Of a stretch of 64,000 nt of DNA, positions 18,060 to 27,390 are shown piece after piece. Every line of letters starts with the position of its first letter. The first letter of the stretch is position 1. The notes beneath the pieces are model-generated. The model did not search any database and was not told the DNA's origin. It saw only the letters and a program-made list of their open reading frames with translations. The position numbers and the translations under genes were made by a program. Source of the DNA: Pontibacter sp. G13 (lineage in GTDB: Bacteria > Bacteroidota > Bacteroidia > J057); NCBI RefSeq assembly GCF_031851795.1, contig NZ_CP134696.1:1197001-1261000 (forward strand). The letters run 5' to 3'.

Positions 18060-18081
18060 TCCGTACTTACTCAAAAACATA

Positions 18082-18114
18082 GGCCCGTAGCGCTCCAGCG
18101 TTACGGGCCTTTTT
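18082..18114 (+). terminator. Intrinsic terminator of rplU-rpmA
   Basis: GGCCCGTAGCGCT (18082-18094) pairs with AGCGTTACGGGCC (18097-18109; one G-T wobble) across a 2-nt loop and is followed by TTTTT. Confidence 0.92.
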
Positions 18115-18200
18115 GCATACATTCCAATTTTTCAAGCACTTAGGATTGAGCGACTTCCTTTCTGACACATGTGCCAGCCTTGGGCATTCATGAGAGGTAT

Positions 18201-18415
18201 TTGGGCGTGCCCCGGCGTACTGACCAGCCAGATTCCTCCAAGACAGGCAAGTCGCCGGGTCGGGTGCTTCCGGGCTACGCGTTCGCTTCGGTCGGTGATG
18301 AGGATTCCCGCTCCAATCTACCAAGCTTGATTTCAATCGAGCACCGCCCAATTTGATCTACTAGGCACCGACTACCCCTTCAGCCCCCTCACGCCACACA
18401 AGCCAGCCGCACCTG
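18201..18415 (+). repeat. Dispersed intergenic repeat, copy B
   Basis: It begins TTGGGCGTGCCCCGGCG (18201), has the pairing arm CGCCGGGTCGGGTG about 50 nt later, a diverged middle, and ends CCCTCACGCC ... AGCCAGCCGCACCT (18415). It occupies half of the 571-bp gap between rpmA and the MBOAT gene. I see no gene in the rest (18416-18630). Confidence 0.72.
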
Positions 18416-18630
18416 AAAATACCGCCTGCATGAGCCAATTCCTGTCCCATACCCTACTACCGAATGCCAGCTTCCTCCTCTTCATAAATTCTTCTCGATC
18501 CCGTGCAGCGATTCCCGCCTTCATGACGTTCAAACAATAAACGATATTAAAATATTCGTTACACTTGAAAATGACAGGTTTTGGAAATTTCATATTTGCC
18601 AATAAATCTGCTTCCCACTTCTGCATTTCC

Positions 18631-20070
18631 ATGATATTTAATTCACTTGACTTTGCGGTATTTCTGCCACTTGTATTTGTGTTCTTTTGGCTCCTGAGAT
18701 CCTACCGCAATCTTCAGAATGCCTGGCTGTTATTGGCAAGCTATTGTTTCTATGGCTGGTGGGATTGGCGGTTCCTTTCGCTTATTTTCATCAGTTCGGC
18801 TGTGGATTTCCTAGTGGGATTGCAACTGGACAAAACCCAGAAATCTCAACGTAGGAGAGCATGGGTTGCATTTAGTTTGACGGTCAACTTGGGGATACTG
18901 GGGTTCTTCAAATACTATGGATTTTTTGTCGAAACCCTCATTGATACTTGGAAACTCTTCGGTCATGAATTGTCTATTCACACCCTAGACATCATCCTAC
19001 CCGTGGGCATCAGCTTCTACACTTTCCAGACCCTGAGTTACACAATCGACATTTACCGAGGCAAGATCGCTGCCACTACTAATCCAATCAAATTCTTTGC
19101 CTATGTGAGTTTTTTTCCGCAATTGGTCGCAGGTCCCATCGAACGAGCAGCCCATTTGCTTCCCCAATTCGACCGTACCAAAACCTTCTCTTTTCATCAA
19201 GCTGCAGACGGGCTTCGGCAATTCCTCTGGGGCCTATTTAAAAAGGTCGCAATTGCCGATGGATGTGCGCATTACGTAGACACTATTTTCAATAGCTACC
19301 AGCAAGCCTCAGCACTCACCCTACTGGCTGCCCTATTTCTCTTTTCCTTTCAGATCTATGGGGATTTTTCAGGCTATTCGGACATGGCCATCGGAATTGC
19401 CCGACTATTTGGCTTTCAATTACAGCCCAATTTCCGAACCCCCTATTTCGCTGTAGGTATCGGTGATTTCTGGCGGCGGTGGCACATTTCCCTTTCGGGC
19501 TGGTTTCGGGACTACCTGTACATTCCTATGGGCGGGAGCCGAGGCCCCCTTCGGCAAACCATCCTCAATACCCTGACCGTATTCACCATTAGCGGATTCT
19601 GGCATGGAGCCAGTGGCACATTCCTCATCTGGGGACTTTGGCATGCTGTCCTTTTCATTCCAAGTCTCCTTCGGAAACACCTTTTCCGCCAACCACTGAT
19701 TCCCTCCTGGAGCGGTTCACCCTTTTGGACTGCCTTGATGCGCATACAGACATTTTGGTGGGTGATGCTTTCTTGGATTTGGTTTCGGGCAAACGATATC
19801 ACCCATGCGTGGCGAATCTTTGTGGGCATCGCCACCAAAAGCTGGATTGCCCCCCACCCCCCAATCACTTTGCTTGAGCCCATTTTCGGATTCATCGCAT
19901 TCATGCTTCTGTGTGAATGGCGTACTCGCCGAGAACTCCACCCCTTGTCTGACAATTTCCTGCGTCTTCCCCGGCCCATCAGATGGTGGGCATACATCAT
20001 GGGATGCATGGTGATCATCTATCACCTCAATACTCGACCTCCAATTCCATACATTTATTTTGACTTTTGA
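18631..20070 (+). CDS. MBOAT-family O-acyltransferase (AlgI/PatA-like)
   Basis: A polytopic inner-membrane acyltransferase that should transfer acyl groups (typically acetyl) across the membrane to a polysaccharide or cell-wall sugar. The start MIFNSLDFAVFLPLVF is the family N-terminus, so the ATG at 18631 is used rather than one 66 nt upstream. Motifs: YCFYGWWDWRFL, PVGISFYTFQTLSYTIDIYRG, FFPQLVAGPIERA, DFWRRWHISLSGWFRDY and the active-site His in ISGFWHGASGTF. About ten transmembrane helices are visible over 479 residues. A periplasmic SGNH-like protein is encoded 2 nt downstream, the usual pairing for exopolysaccharide O-acetylation. The sugar substrate is unknown. Confidence 0.93.
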   Translation: MIFNSLDFAVFLPLVFVFFWLLRSYRNLQNAWLLLASYCFYGWWDWRFLSLIFISSAVDFLVGLQLDKTQKSQRRRAWVAFSLTVNLGILGFFKYYGFFVETLIDTWKLFGHELSIHTLDIILPVGISFYTFQTLSYTIDIYRGKIAATTNPIKFFAYVSFFPQLVAGPIERAAHLLPQFDRTKTFSFHQAADGLRQFLWGLFKKVAIADGCAHYVDTIFNSYQQASALTLLAALFLFSFQIYGDFSGYSDMAIGIARLFGFQLQPNFRTPYFAVGIGDFWRRWHISLSGWFRDYLYIPMGGSRGPLRQTILNTLTVFTISGFWHGASGTFLIWGLWHAVLFIPSLLRKHLFRQPLIPSWSGSPFWTALMRIQTFWWVMLSWIWFRANDITHAWRIFVGIATKSWIAPHPPITLLEPIFGFIAFMLLCEWRTRRELHPLSDNFLRLPRPIRWWAYIMGCMVIIYHLNTRPPIPYIYFDF

Positions 20071-20072
20071 CC

Positions 20073-20981
20073 ATGCGTGCTTTTCTCGTTGACACTTTCA
20101 AATTCTTGACTGCATTAGTCTGCTCCTATATGGCATTGTTTTGGGCAGCGTGCCAATTTCTACCAGCCGAATTCAACAGGAACACCCAGATGGTTTCCTC
20201 CCATGCAGACAGCCGTCCCAGAATCATCCTCGTTGGCAATTCCAATCTTAAGTTCAATTTTGACTTCGACCGCATACAGTCGGCCTTCCCTTCACATCGA
20301 TTGGTGGGTTGCAAGCTTGTATTGCCGTTTGGGTCGTTGGCACTCAAGGACAAACTGAATAAGATCGCTCCTCAAACAGGCGATATCGTCATCGTCTCCT
20401 TGTCCTATGCCCTTCTAGAGAAAGAATATTTCATGCCCGATGCAGAAGCGCTTTCCAAACGGCTTTCTCGCCAGATGGTGGTAGATGCAGCAATGATCCA
20501 TCCCGATTTGGCATTCGAATGTTTTTCGAATCTCACCCTCCCGCAATGGTCGAAAATATTGAGGGCCCCAAATGGCACACAACCTGATTCAGTGCACTTG
20601 ATCGATGAATGGAGCAATCAATTCTATTATCCGGAAAAATACCAAGCTTGCTGGACCAGTCCTGAGAATAAATTTTTCATTCAATCATCGTATGAGGATC
20701 CTGACTATCACCGCTGGATCAAGGAATGGTTCGAATCGGGAATCCCAAGCAAAGTAGTCTACCGATTTCCGGCGATTCGGGAGGGACACTTTGAGATTTC
20801 TGACGAATTGATCCAATTTGAGGAAACACACTACGAGTACCTCAATCGTTTTGAGTCTTCGGTATATCCGGACAGTCTGCTTTTCAACCAATGGTATCAC
20901 CTCAATGCCTGCGGTCGAGCACTCCAATCCAGTAGGTTCATAGCGGAATTAGATAGCCTCCTCTCAGAAACAAGCAATTGA
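20073..20981 (+). CDS. SGNH-hydrolase-like partner of the MBOAT acyltransferase
   Basis: 302 residues with an N-terminal signal anchor (FLVDTFKFLTALVCSYMALFWAA) and an extracytoplasmic domain. ILVGNSNLKFNFDF resembles SGNH block I with Ser replacing the Asp-Ser order, and WYHLNACGRALQSS near the C-terminus fits block V (a His followed by N and G). It starts 2 nt after the MBOAT stop, so coupling is near certain. The likely role is accepting acyl groups in the periplasm, as AlgJ/AlgX/PatB-type proteins do. The catalytic triad is not proven by eye. The ATG at 20073 is preferred to the TTG at 20067. Confidence 0.7.
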   Translation: MRAFLVDTFKFLTALVCSYMALFWAACQFLPAEFNRNTQMVSSHADSRPRIILVGNSNLKFNFDFDRIQSAFPSHRLVGCKLVLPFGSLALKDKLNKIAPQTGDIVIVSLSYALLEKEYFMPDAEALSKRLSRQMVVDAAMIHPDLAFECFSNLTLPQWSKILRAPNGTQPDSVHLIDEWSNQFYYPEKYQACWTSPENKFFIQSSYEDPDYHRWIKEWFESGIPSKVVYRFPAIREGHFEISDELIQFEETHYEYLNRFESSVYPDSLLFNQWYHLNACGRALQSSRFIAELDSLLSETSN

Positions 20982-21052
20982 CGCCAATTCCATTTGCCAT
21001 TTGCTAATATTTCTGGTAAAATTGAACCCTATATCCCAAACTCCCCCATCAC

Positions 21053-22378
21053 TTGAACCTCGAATACATCCAGACACTGGCACCCGATGCGGCCCATCTC
21101 CAAAGGAGCCAGAAGTTTTCCCGACCAGCCACTTGGGAAACCATTGGAGGAAATGAACAGGCCATTTGGGGAACCTGTTCAGGAAGCGGAAGAACACCTT
21201 ACCAAACCAAGGTCGACCTCCATGGTATCGCCTATTCCTGCACTTGCCCAAGCAGGAAGTTTCCCTGCAAACACGCTTTGGGACTCTTGCTCCTCAAAGC
21301 CAAAGACCCCGGCAAAATCCCGTTCAAGACGCAGCCAGAATGGGTCACCACTTGGCTTGAAAAACGCGCACTCAAAGCCGCCCAAAAAGACAAACCCGCC
21401 ACCCCCATAGACGAAGAGGCCCAAGCCAAACGAAAGGCCCAACGAATGGACAATATGGCCGCGGGCATTCGCGAGCTGAGATTGTGGCTCCAAGATGCCG
21501 TCAGGATGGGGACCGCCGACCTCTCCCAACAACCCAACACCTACTGGGAAGCACTCCGCGCAAGGATGGTTGATGCGCAAGTCTCCGGACTGGCAGGGCG
21601 CATAGATCGCCTTGCCTCCGCATTCCAGTCTGGGGATTGGCACGAATACGCCGCACAAAACATCGCTGAATTATTCCTGATTACGGAAGCATTTGAACGC
21701 AGAGAGTCGCTCTCCGACGCGCTCCAAACCGAATTGATGACCTTGCTGGGAAGCCATGCCAAGAAAGAGGAAATCCTCCAACAAGCGGGCAATCAAGACC
21801 AATGGCTAATCGTGGGACAGCGATTCGAATTGGGAGAACGATTCACCACTCGTAGAACTTGGCTGCAAGGAATGTCCAGCGGCAAATCCGCGCTCATTCT
21901 CGACTTCTCGGCAGGCGGCAGAAATTACGATTATCAGCTCGTGCCGGGAACCATCGTCGAAGCTGTTTTGGCATGGTATCCGAGCCCTGCACCTGTACGT
22001 GCGCTCATCAAGCAGCAGATCAAGATGTGTCCGAATCAGCCATTTGCGCCCGTTCACAAGAACTTTGCCTCCTTCCAGAGAGCGTATGCGCAGGCACTCT
22101 CTATTCATCCATTTTTTGGATTGGCCCCTTGCTCTGTGAGCCAGATGAAACTACAGGCCATCGAGGATCGCTGGCACCTCATCGACCAAGAAGGACGCGC
22201 AGTACCCATCACCCGCAATTGGCCGCTCCTCTGGAACCTATTGGCCATCTCCGGTGGACATACCATCGATGTGTTCGGAGAGTGGGACGGACAGTCTCTC
22301 TGGCCACTTTCCGCTTCCCTAGATGGGCAGTGGTATGCATTGACGCCGCCATTGACTTATGACCATGAAGCAGACTGA
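21053..22378 (+). CDS. SWIM zinc-finger protein of a MoxR-associated operon
   Basis: The product (441 aa) carries the SWIM motif CxCxnCxH as CTCPSRKFPCKH (Cys63, Cys65, Cys72, His74), a zinc site linked to DNA or protein binding. The start is a TTG at 21053; MNLEYIQTLAPDAAHLQRSQ is the conserved beginning of this family and no suitable ATG exists, so the rare start is accepted. A charged linker follows (about 105-140), then an all-alpha and beta C-terminal region without known motifs. The gene overlaps the next by 20 nt, so translation is coupled. The complex probably works as a MoxR-type chaperone or a conflict-response system; this is inference. Confidence 0.85.
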   Translation: MNLEYIQTLAPDAAHLQRSQKFSRPATWETIGGNEQAIWGTCSGSGRTPYQTKVDLHGIAYSCTCPSRKFPCKHALGLLLLKAKDPGKIPFKTQPEWVTTWLEKRALKAAQKDKPATPIDEEAQAKRKAQRMDNMAAGIRELRLWLQDAVRMGTADLSQQPNTYWEALRARMVDAQVSGLAGRIDRLASAFQSGDWHEYAAQNIAELFLITEAFERRESLSDALQTELMTLLGSHAKKEEILQQAGNQDQWLIVGQRFELGERFTTRRTWLQGMSSGKSALILDFSAGGRNYDYQLVPGTIVEAVLAWYPSPAPVRALIKQQIKMCPNQPFAPVHKNFASFQRAYAQALSIHPFFGLAPCSVSQMKLQAIEDRWHLIDQEGRAVPITRNWPLLWNLLAISGGHTIDVFGEWDGQSLWPLSASLDGQWYALTPPLTYDHEAD

Positions 22379-23912
22379 TCTACATACCTCCCTGACCCTT
22401 GGACTCAACCGGAGACCTTTTCGGACCGAAGAGTCCGTCCAGACCCAAGAGGATTTGGCCTTTCTCCGCGCACTGACTCGACATGAGAAGGAAAGGCAAG
22501 GCGCCTCCATCAGTCAGATTGTCTCGATCACAGACTCGATTACGGCACCGGTGGAAACGGCTGCATGGACGCCTATGATGGCGACGAGCATCCTCAAACG
22601 CATGATCTCCCAAGATCAATCCTCCTCCGTGGAAGAAGCCTGTACATTGGCCGCGGATCTGGATTATCATATCGCGCCAGACGCACTCCCCTCCTTGCTC
22701 GAATATGCAGAATCGAATACGCCTCCTCCCTTTTTCCTGCAAGTACTGGGAGAAAGAGGTCGCTGGCTGGCCGGACAACATCCCACCTGGAAACGCATGC
22801 TCCCTCCCTCGGAAGATTCATGGGAATACGGCAACCCCGAGACTAGGCTCCGATTCCTGACCTTCCTACGGCAAGAAGATCCCTCCCATGCCCGGGAATT
22901 GCTGGAGGCAACCGCCAGTCAGGAATCCCCGCAGACCTTGGCCAAATTCATTGGAACATTTCGCATAGGCTTGACCCAAGCAGACAACGATTTTGTGGAA
23001 ACCATGCGCGCCCATCGTCGGAAGGAAATTCGGACGGCCGCTACGGAAGTTCAGGCATTTATCGAAGGCGGCGGCAGAGATCTCCGGTTGAGAAATGCGC
23101 TCGGTCCTTACCTCAAAATACACAAGGGCATGCTGGGCAAGGCCCGTTGGGAAGTGACCCTTCCGACTCAGTTTCAGGATGCATGGAAGGCAGAAGGCAT
23201 TCAGGCGAAAAGTAAGAACGTATATCAGGACCTTGGGCAAAAATCCATCTGGATGGCCCAACTCGTCGCGGGGGTTTCCCCCAAGCATTGGGAATCCATA
23301 TCCAACAAAAGCGCCGAGCAATTGGTGTCCATGACTCTGCAAAGCGAATGGGGCTTCATGCTCATACATGGCTTTATCGCTGCGACAGTCAGATTTCGAG
23401 ACCCGGACTGGGCGGCAGCCCTGCTCAATCTATATTCCGTCAGAAAGCCCTACCAGTTTCCCGCATTCAAAGAAAAGCGGATGGGCACATGGGATCGAGA
23501 AGTGATCTCTCACTTGTTTCAGGAAGATCAGCTAGCCACTTTGCTGGACACCGTTTCGAGAACCCAAAGAATCCAGATGTTGGGGACATTAAATGAAGGC
23601 TCCTTTTGGCAAGCCTATCATTGGCTCCCGCATCTTCCGGAACCATTGACCGAAGGTGCCGCTTTGACTGTGTGCAAGATGCTGAAATTCCAGCTGGACC
23701 AATTCCATCATTCCCTGCCCCATTCGGTTCGAAGATTCACCTATGATTTACCCAAATACACCCATTGGATTCCCCCAAAACTCTATCCGCAAGTCGCTCA
23801 GATTTGGGCATGGAATCCGCTGGAAGTACAATGGTACCATCCCTACTTGGAGAGAGCCCTCCATCAGCTCGATCTGAGATATCGCTTTTACCAATCCATG
23901 AACCAAGCATAA
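22359..23912 (+). CDS. DUF5691-like helical-repeat protein of the MoxR operon
   Basis: 517 residues, soluble, with no signal peptide. The sequence is helical and HEAT-like in feel (RLRFLTFLRQEDPSHARELLEA; RAHRRKEIRTAATEVQAFI) with a conserved GLNRRPF start. From memory, proteins of this kind (DUF5691) sit between SWIM and MoxR genes in many bacteria. The function is unknown; a scaffold or adaptor role for the AAA+ ATPase is a guess from context. It overlaps the SWIM gene by 20 nt and lies 10 nt before the MoxR gene. The ATG at 22365 is an alternative start. Confidence 0.75.
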   Translation: MTMKQTDLHTSLTLGLNRRPFRTEESVQTQEDLAFLRALTRHEKERQGASISQIVSITDSITAPVETAAWTPMMATSILKRMISQDQSSSVEEACTLAADLDYHIAPDALPSLLEYAESNTPPPFFLQVLGERGRWLAGQHPTWKRMLPPSEDSWEYGNPETRLRFLTFLRQEDPSHARELLEATASQESPQTLAKFIGTFRIGLTQADNDFVETMRAHRRKEIRTAATEVQAFIEGGGRDLRLRNALGPYLKIHKGMLGKARWEVTLPTQFQDAWKAEGIQAKSKNVYQDLGQKSIWMAQLVAGVSPKHWESISNKSAEQLVSMTLQSEWGFMLIHGFIAATVRFRDPDWAAALLNLYSVRKPYQFPAFKEKRMGTWDREVISHLFQEDQLATLLDTVSRTQRIQMLGTLNEGSFWQAYHWLPHLPEPLTEGAALTVCKMLKFQLDQFHHSLPHSVRRFTYDLPKYTHWIPPKLYPQVAQIWAWNPLEVQWYHPYLERALHQLDLRYRFYQSMNQA

Positions 23913-23922
23913 ACCTCTAGAG

Positions 23923-25002
23923 ATGAGTCAAGCAATCAGACAACATGCAGAGCAGGCATTCGAAGCCGAAATCGAAGCCCTCAAGCAAGTCGACACCTAT
24001 CCCAAGCCTCCCAATTGGCAGCTCAGCCCTTGGGCGGTTCTCCAATATCTCATGGGGGGCACACTGGAAAATGGATTCGAGCTTGAGCCCAAGTACATCG
24101 GCAATTCCCGGGTGATCGAAATAGCCATCGCCACGTTGGCCACAGACCGTGCCCTCTTGTTGCTCGGTGTCCCCGGCACCGCCAAAACGTGGGTGGCAGA
24201 GCACCTCACCGCAGCCATCAGCGGGGACAGCACCTTGCTGGTACAGGGAACCGCAGGAACTCCAGAAGAAGCGATCAGATATAGCTGGAATTATGCCCAG
24301 CTGCTTTCCAAGGGCCCCAATCGTGAAGCATTGGTTCCAAGCCCCATCATGCGCGCTATGGAATTGGGCAAAATCGGCCGTGTGGAAGAATTGACCCGAC
24401 TGCCTGCCGATGTACAGGATACCCTGATCACGCTCCTTTCAGAAAAGATGTTGCCTATTCCAGAGCTGGAAGACGAGGTGATGGCCCAGCAGGGATTCAA
24501 CTTGATCGCCACCGCCAATGACCGAGACAAAGGCGTGAACGACCTTTCAAGCGCCTTGAGGAGACGATTCAATACGGTCATCTTGCCGCTACCTGCTACT
24601 TTGGAGGAAGAAGTGGACATCGTTTCGACCCGCGTTTCCAGCATTGGCAAAATGCTTCAACTGCCTACAGAAGCGCCTGCTGTAGACGAAATCAAACGAT
24701 TGGTGACCATCTTCCGAGAATTGCGTGGGGGAAAATCACTCGATGGCAGCACACGCCTGAAATCCCCTTCCTCCACATTGAGTACCGCAGAAGCCATTTC
24801 AGTGGCCATTCAGGGCATTTCGCTCGCGTCGCACTTTGGAGATGGCACCTTGAAAGCCAAAGATCTCGCTGGGGGATTGGTAGGCGCCATCGTGAAAGAA
24901 CCAGATGCTGACCAGATGGTGCTCAAGGAATATCTGGAAACAGTCGTCAAGGAACGAGGCGATTGGAAGGACCTTTATCGTGCAGTCAAGGAAATCCTCT
25001 AA
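23923..25002 (+). CDS. MoxR-family AAA+ ATPase
   Basis: A 359-residue AAA+ ATPase. Walker A is GVPGTAKT (82-89). The Walker B position, in RVEELTRLPADVQDTLITLLSEK, has Glu-Glu where MoxR proteins normally have Asp-Glu. Sensor 1 is in LIATANDRDKGVNDLSSALRRRFNTV, which also supplies the arginine finger. MoxR ATPases usually act with a VWA-domain protein to remodel or activate metal-dependent targets. No VWA gene follows here. It is the third gene of the operon, with 10 nt before it and a 1-nt TAATG overlap with the next gene. Confidence 0.92.
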   Translation: MSQAIRQHAEQAFEAEIEALKQVDTYPKPPNWQLSPWAVLQYLMGGTLENGFELEPKYIGNSRVIEIAIATLATDRALLLLGVPGTAKTWVAEHLTAAISGDSTLLVQGTAGTPEEAIRYSWNYAQLLSKGPNREALVPSPIMRAMELGKIGRVEELTRLPADVQDTLITLLSEKMLPIPELEDEVMAQQGFNLIATANDRDKGVNDLSSALRRRFNTVILPLPATLEEEVDIVSTRVSSIGKMLQLPTEAPAVDEIKRLVTIFRELRGGKSLDGSTRLKSPSSTLSTAEAISVAIQGISLASHFGDGTLKAKDLAGGLVGAIVKEPDADQMVLKEYLETVVKERGDWKDLYRAVKEIL

Positions 25003-27239
25003 TGGGAACTCACATTTTCGGCATTCGGCATCATGGGCCCGGGTCGGCACGCATGCTAGCCCGAGCCCTAGAGGAATTGCAGCCTGATTGCATCCTGATC
25101 GAAGGGCCTCCGGAGGGCGACAAATTGATCCACCATATTACCCATCCGGATATGGTGCCTCCCGTCGCATTGTTGCTCTATCACCCCAAGGCCATTGATC
25201 GAGCGGTCTATTACCCATTTGCGGAATTCTCGCCAGAATGGCAGGCCATCCGCCACGGGTTGCGCCATCAAGTCCATACCCAATTCATGGATTTGTCCCC
25301 GGGGTATTATTGGCCCAAGGACAATGAACCAGCCGGGGAGATTCCCCTTGCTCCCCCCAAGCAAGACCTTTTGGGGAGAATTGCCGAAGTAGCTGGATAT
25401 CCCAAAGGGGAAAGTTGGTGGGAAGAGACCGTAGAGCGCAGATACGATCAAGCAGATCATTTCGAAGCGCTCAATGAACTGATCGGAACGGTCCGGGCAC
25501 AACTGGAAGAAACGCATCCCACGGATCTTCACACCCTCCGTAGAGAGGCAATGATGCGAAAGCACATACGGGCAGCCATGAAGAAGTTTGACCGGATTGC
25601 CGTCGTCTGCGGAGCATTTCACGGACCAGCACTGGCCACACTTCCAGCCGCCAAAGCAGATAACGCGCTGCTCAAAGGCATGAAAAAGGCCAAATATGTA
25701 GCGACATGGATCCCTTGGACCTACGAGCGCCTGTCCTATTTTTCTGGATACGGTGCAGGAGTGACCTCTCCCGCCCTGTATGAATTGCTGTTCGAGCATG
25801 ACCGCGAGGGCTTGGTCCAGACATGGATGACCCGAGTGGCCCGCCTGTTCAGGTCCGAAGATATGGACGGTTCGCCTGCGCATGTCATCGAGGCAGTGAG
25901 ACTGGCCGAGGCCTTGGCATTGCTCCGTGGCCATACCGTACCGGGACTCGACGAATTGTTCGAGGCTGTCCAGACGGTATTTTGCTTTGGAGATGACGCC
26001 CCGTTGGAACTGGTACAGCAACAGCTGATCATAGGAGATAACATGGGGACCGTTCCCGATGACGCTCCCACCCTACCCTTGCAAGCACATATCAGGGCCT
26101 TGCAGAAACGACTTCGATTGGCTGTCAGCAATAGCGCCTCTACCGTGGAGTTGGATTTGAGAAAGCCCTTCCATTTGGAGAAGAGCCATTTTCTCCATCG
26201 CCTTCAACTCCTCGGAATCAAATGGGCCAATCCTGCCGAAAGTCGAGCTTCACTGGGAACTTTCCGGGAGACCTGGCAATTGAAATGGCGGCCCGAGCAT
26301 GAAATACAGGTTGTGGAAGCGGCCACTTGGGGAAACACCCTTCCTCAGGCTAGCGCGACCAAGGTTCGGCAAATCCTCAAAAATGGCCCCACTCTGCCTC
26401 AATTGGCGGAATTACTGGAGCAGCTTTTCCGCGCCGAGCTACCGGACGAAGTTTACCGCGTTTCCAGAGCACTCTCGGAGGAAGTCGCCCTAGATGCGGA
26501 TGTTCGACATCTGATGGGAACCCTCCCTGCTTTGGTGAGGATGATGCGCTACGGCGATGTCCGGAAAACCCAGTCCGAGCAAGTCGAGGAAGTGCTCAAG
26601 GCCATCTTGCCAAGGATTTGCATCGGATTGCCCAATGCATGCAGGAATTTGGATGAAGATCATCAGACTGAGTTATTCGAGCAATTCATTGCCCTCAATC
26701 AGGCGATGCAGATTGCCTTGGGGCTTCCCGCATTCAGCGCTTTCCAGCCCAATTGGAAAGGCCTCCTTCTCCAATTGGGAAACATGGAATTATCCGCTCC
26801 CAAACTGAGTGGATTGGCCAATAGATTGGCTTTTGAACAGGAACTCCAGCCGCTAGGAGAGACAGCCACAGCCATGCAAAGAGCCTTATCCATTGGCACC
26901 GAGCCAGCTATTGCCGCTGCCTGGGTATCGGGATTTCTGCATGGCAGTGCATTGTTGCTGATTCACAATCCGACCCTTTGGGACCTATTGGATGAATGGA
27001 TTGGGGAGTTGCCCGACGCGAGATTTGAAGAATGCCTCCCCTTGTTGCGTAGGACATTTTCGCAGTTTGCACCGGGAGAACGCAGACAAATGGGGGGATT
27101 GGCACGGATGGGGACTTCTGAAGCTAAGCCCAATGGGCACCAGCCTACGGAATCTCTTGATCCCGATCGACTTAAGATTTTAGCGCCCATGTTAGATCTG
27201 TTGTTATCGCCCATTTCGCAGGAAGGAGAAGAAGCCTAA
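25002..27239 (+). CDS. DUF5682-like protein of the MoxR operon
   Basis: 745 residues. It starts MGTHIFGIRHHGPGSARMLA followed by DCILIEGPPEGDKL, which I recall as the signature of DUF5682 proteins found next to MoxR. A segment VVCGAFHGPAL follows at about 205-215, resembling TraB/GumN-type folds where His and Glu residues near GIRHHGPGS and EGPPEG could form a metal site. The C-terminal half is helical. The TAATG overlap with the ATPase sets the start at 25002. A cytoplasmic hydrolase or effector role is possible but unproven. Confidence 0.8.
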   Translation: MGTHIFGIRHHGPGSARMLARALEELQPDCILIEGPPEGDKLIHHITHPDMVPPVALLLYHPKAIDRAVYYPFAEFSPEWQAIRHGLRHQVHTQFMDLSPGYYWPKDNEPAGEIPLAPPKQDLLGRIAEVAGYPKGESWWEETVERRYDQADHFEALNELIGTVRAQLEETHPTDLHTLRREAMMRKHIRAAMKKFDRIAVVCGAFHGPALATLPAAKADNALLKGMKKAKYVATWIPWTYERLSYFSGYGAGVTSPALYELLFEHDREGLVQTWMTRVARLFRSEDMDGSPAHVIEAVRLAEALALLRGHTVPGLDELFEAVQTVFCFGDDAPLELVQQQLIIGDNMGTVPDDAPTLPLQAHIRALQKRLRLAVSNSASTVELDLRKPFHLEKSHFLHRLQLLGIKWANPAESRASLGTFRETWQLKWRPEHEIQVVEAATWGNTLPQASATKVRQILKNGPTLPQLAELLEQLFRAELPDEVYRVSRALSEEVALDADVRHLMGTLPALVRMMRYGDVRKTQSEQVEEVLKAILPRICIGLPNACRNLDEDHQTELFEQFIALNQAMQIALGLPAFSAFQPNWKGLLLQLGNMELSAPKLSGLANRLAFEQELQPLGETATAMQRALSIGTEPAIAAAWVSGFLHGSALLLIHNPTLWDLLDEWIGELPDARFEECLPLLRRTFSQFAPGERRQMGGLARMGTSEAKPNGHQPTESLDPDRLKILAPMLDLLLSPISQEGEEA

Positions 27240-27390
27240 AGCTCAGATCTCGCAATCAGAACCATCAGAGAGACCGAAAAACACCCCGATGGATTCCTTT
27301 CGAATCCCTATATTGAAGGAGAATAAGGCTTTCTCCATTCGCGAGAAAGGCCTGAACAGCTTCATTGCCTAAACAGTAAAGATCATTCGC

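Noticed and set aside
23917-27239. Full MoxR-VWA system
   Set aside because: No VWA (MIDAS, DxSxS) domain could be found in the four genes or the next one, so the system is called incomplete here.
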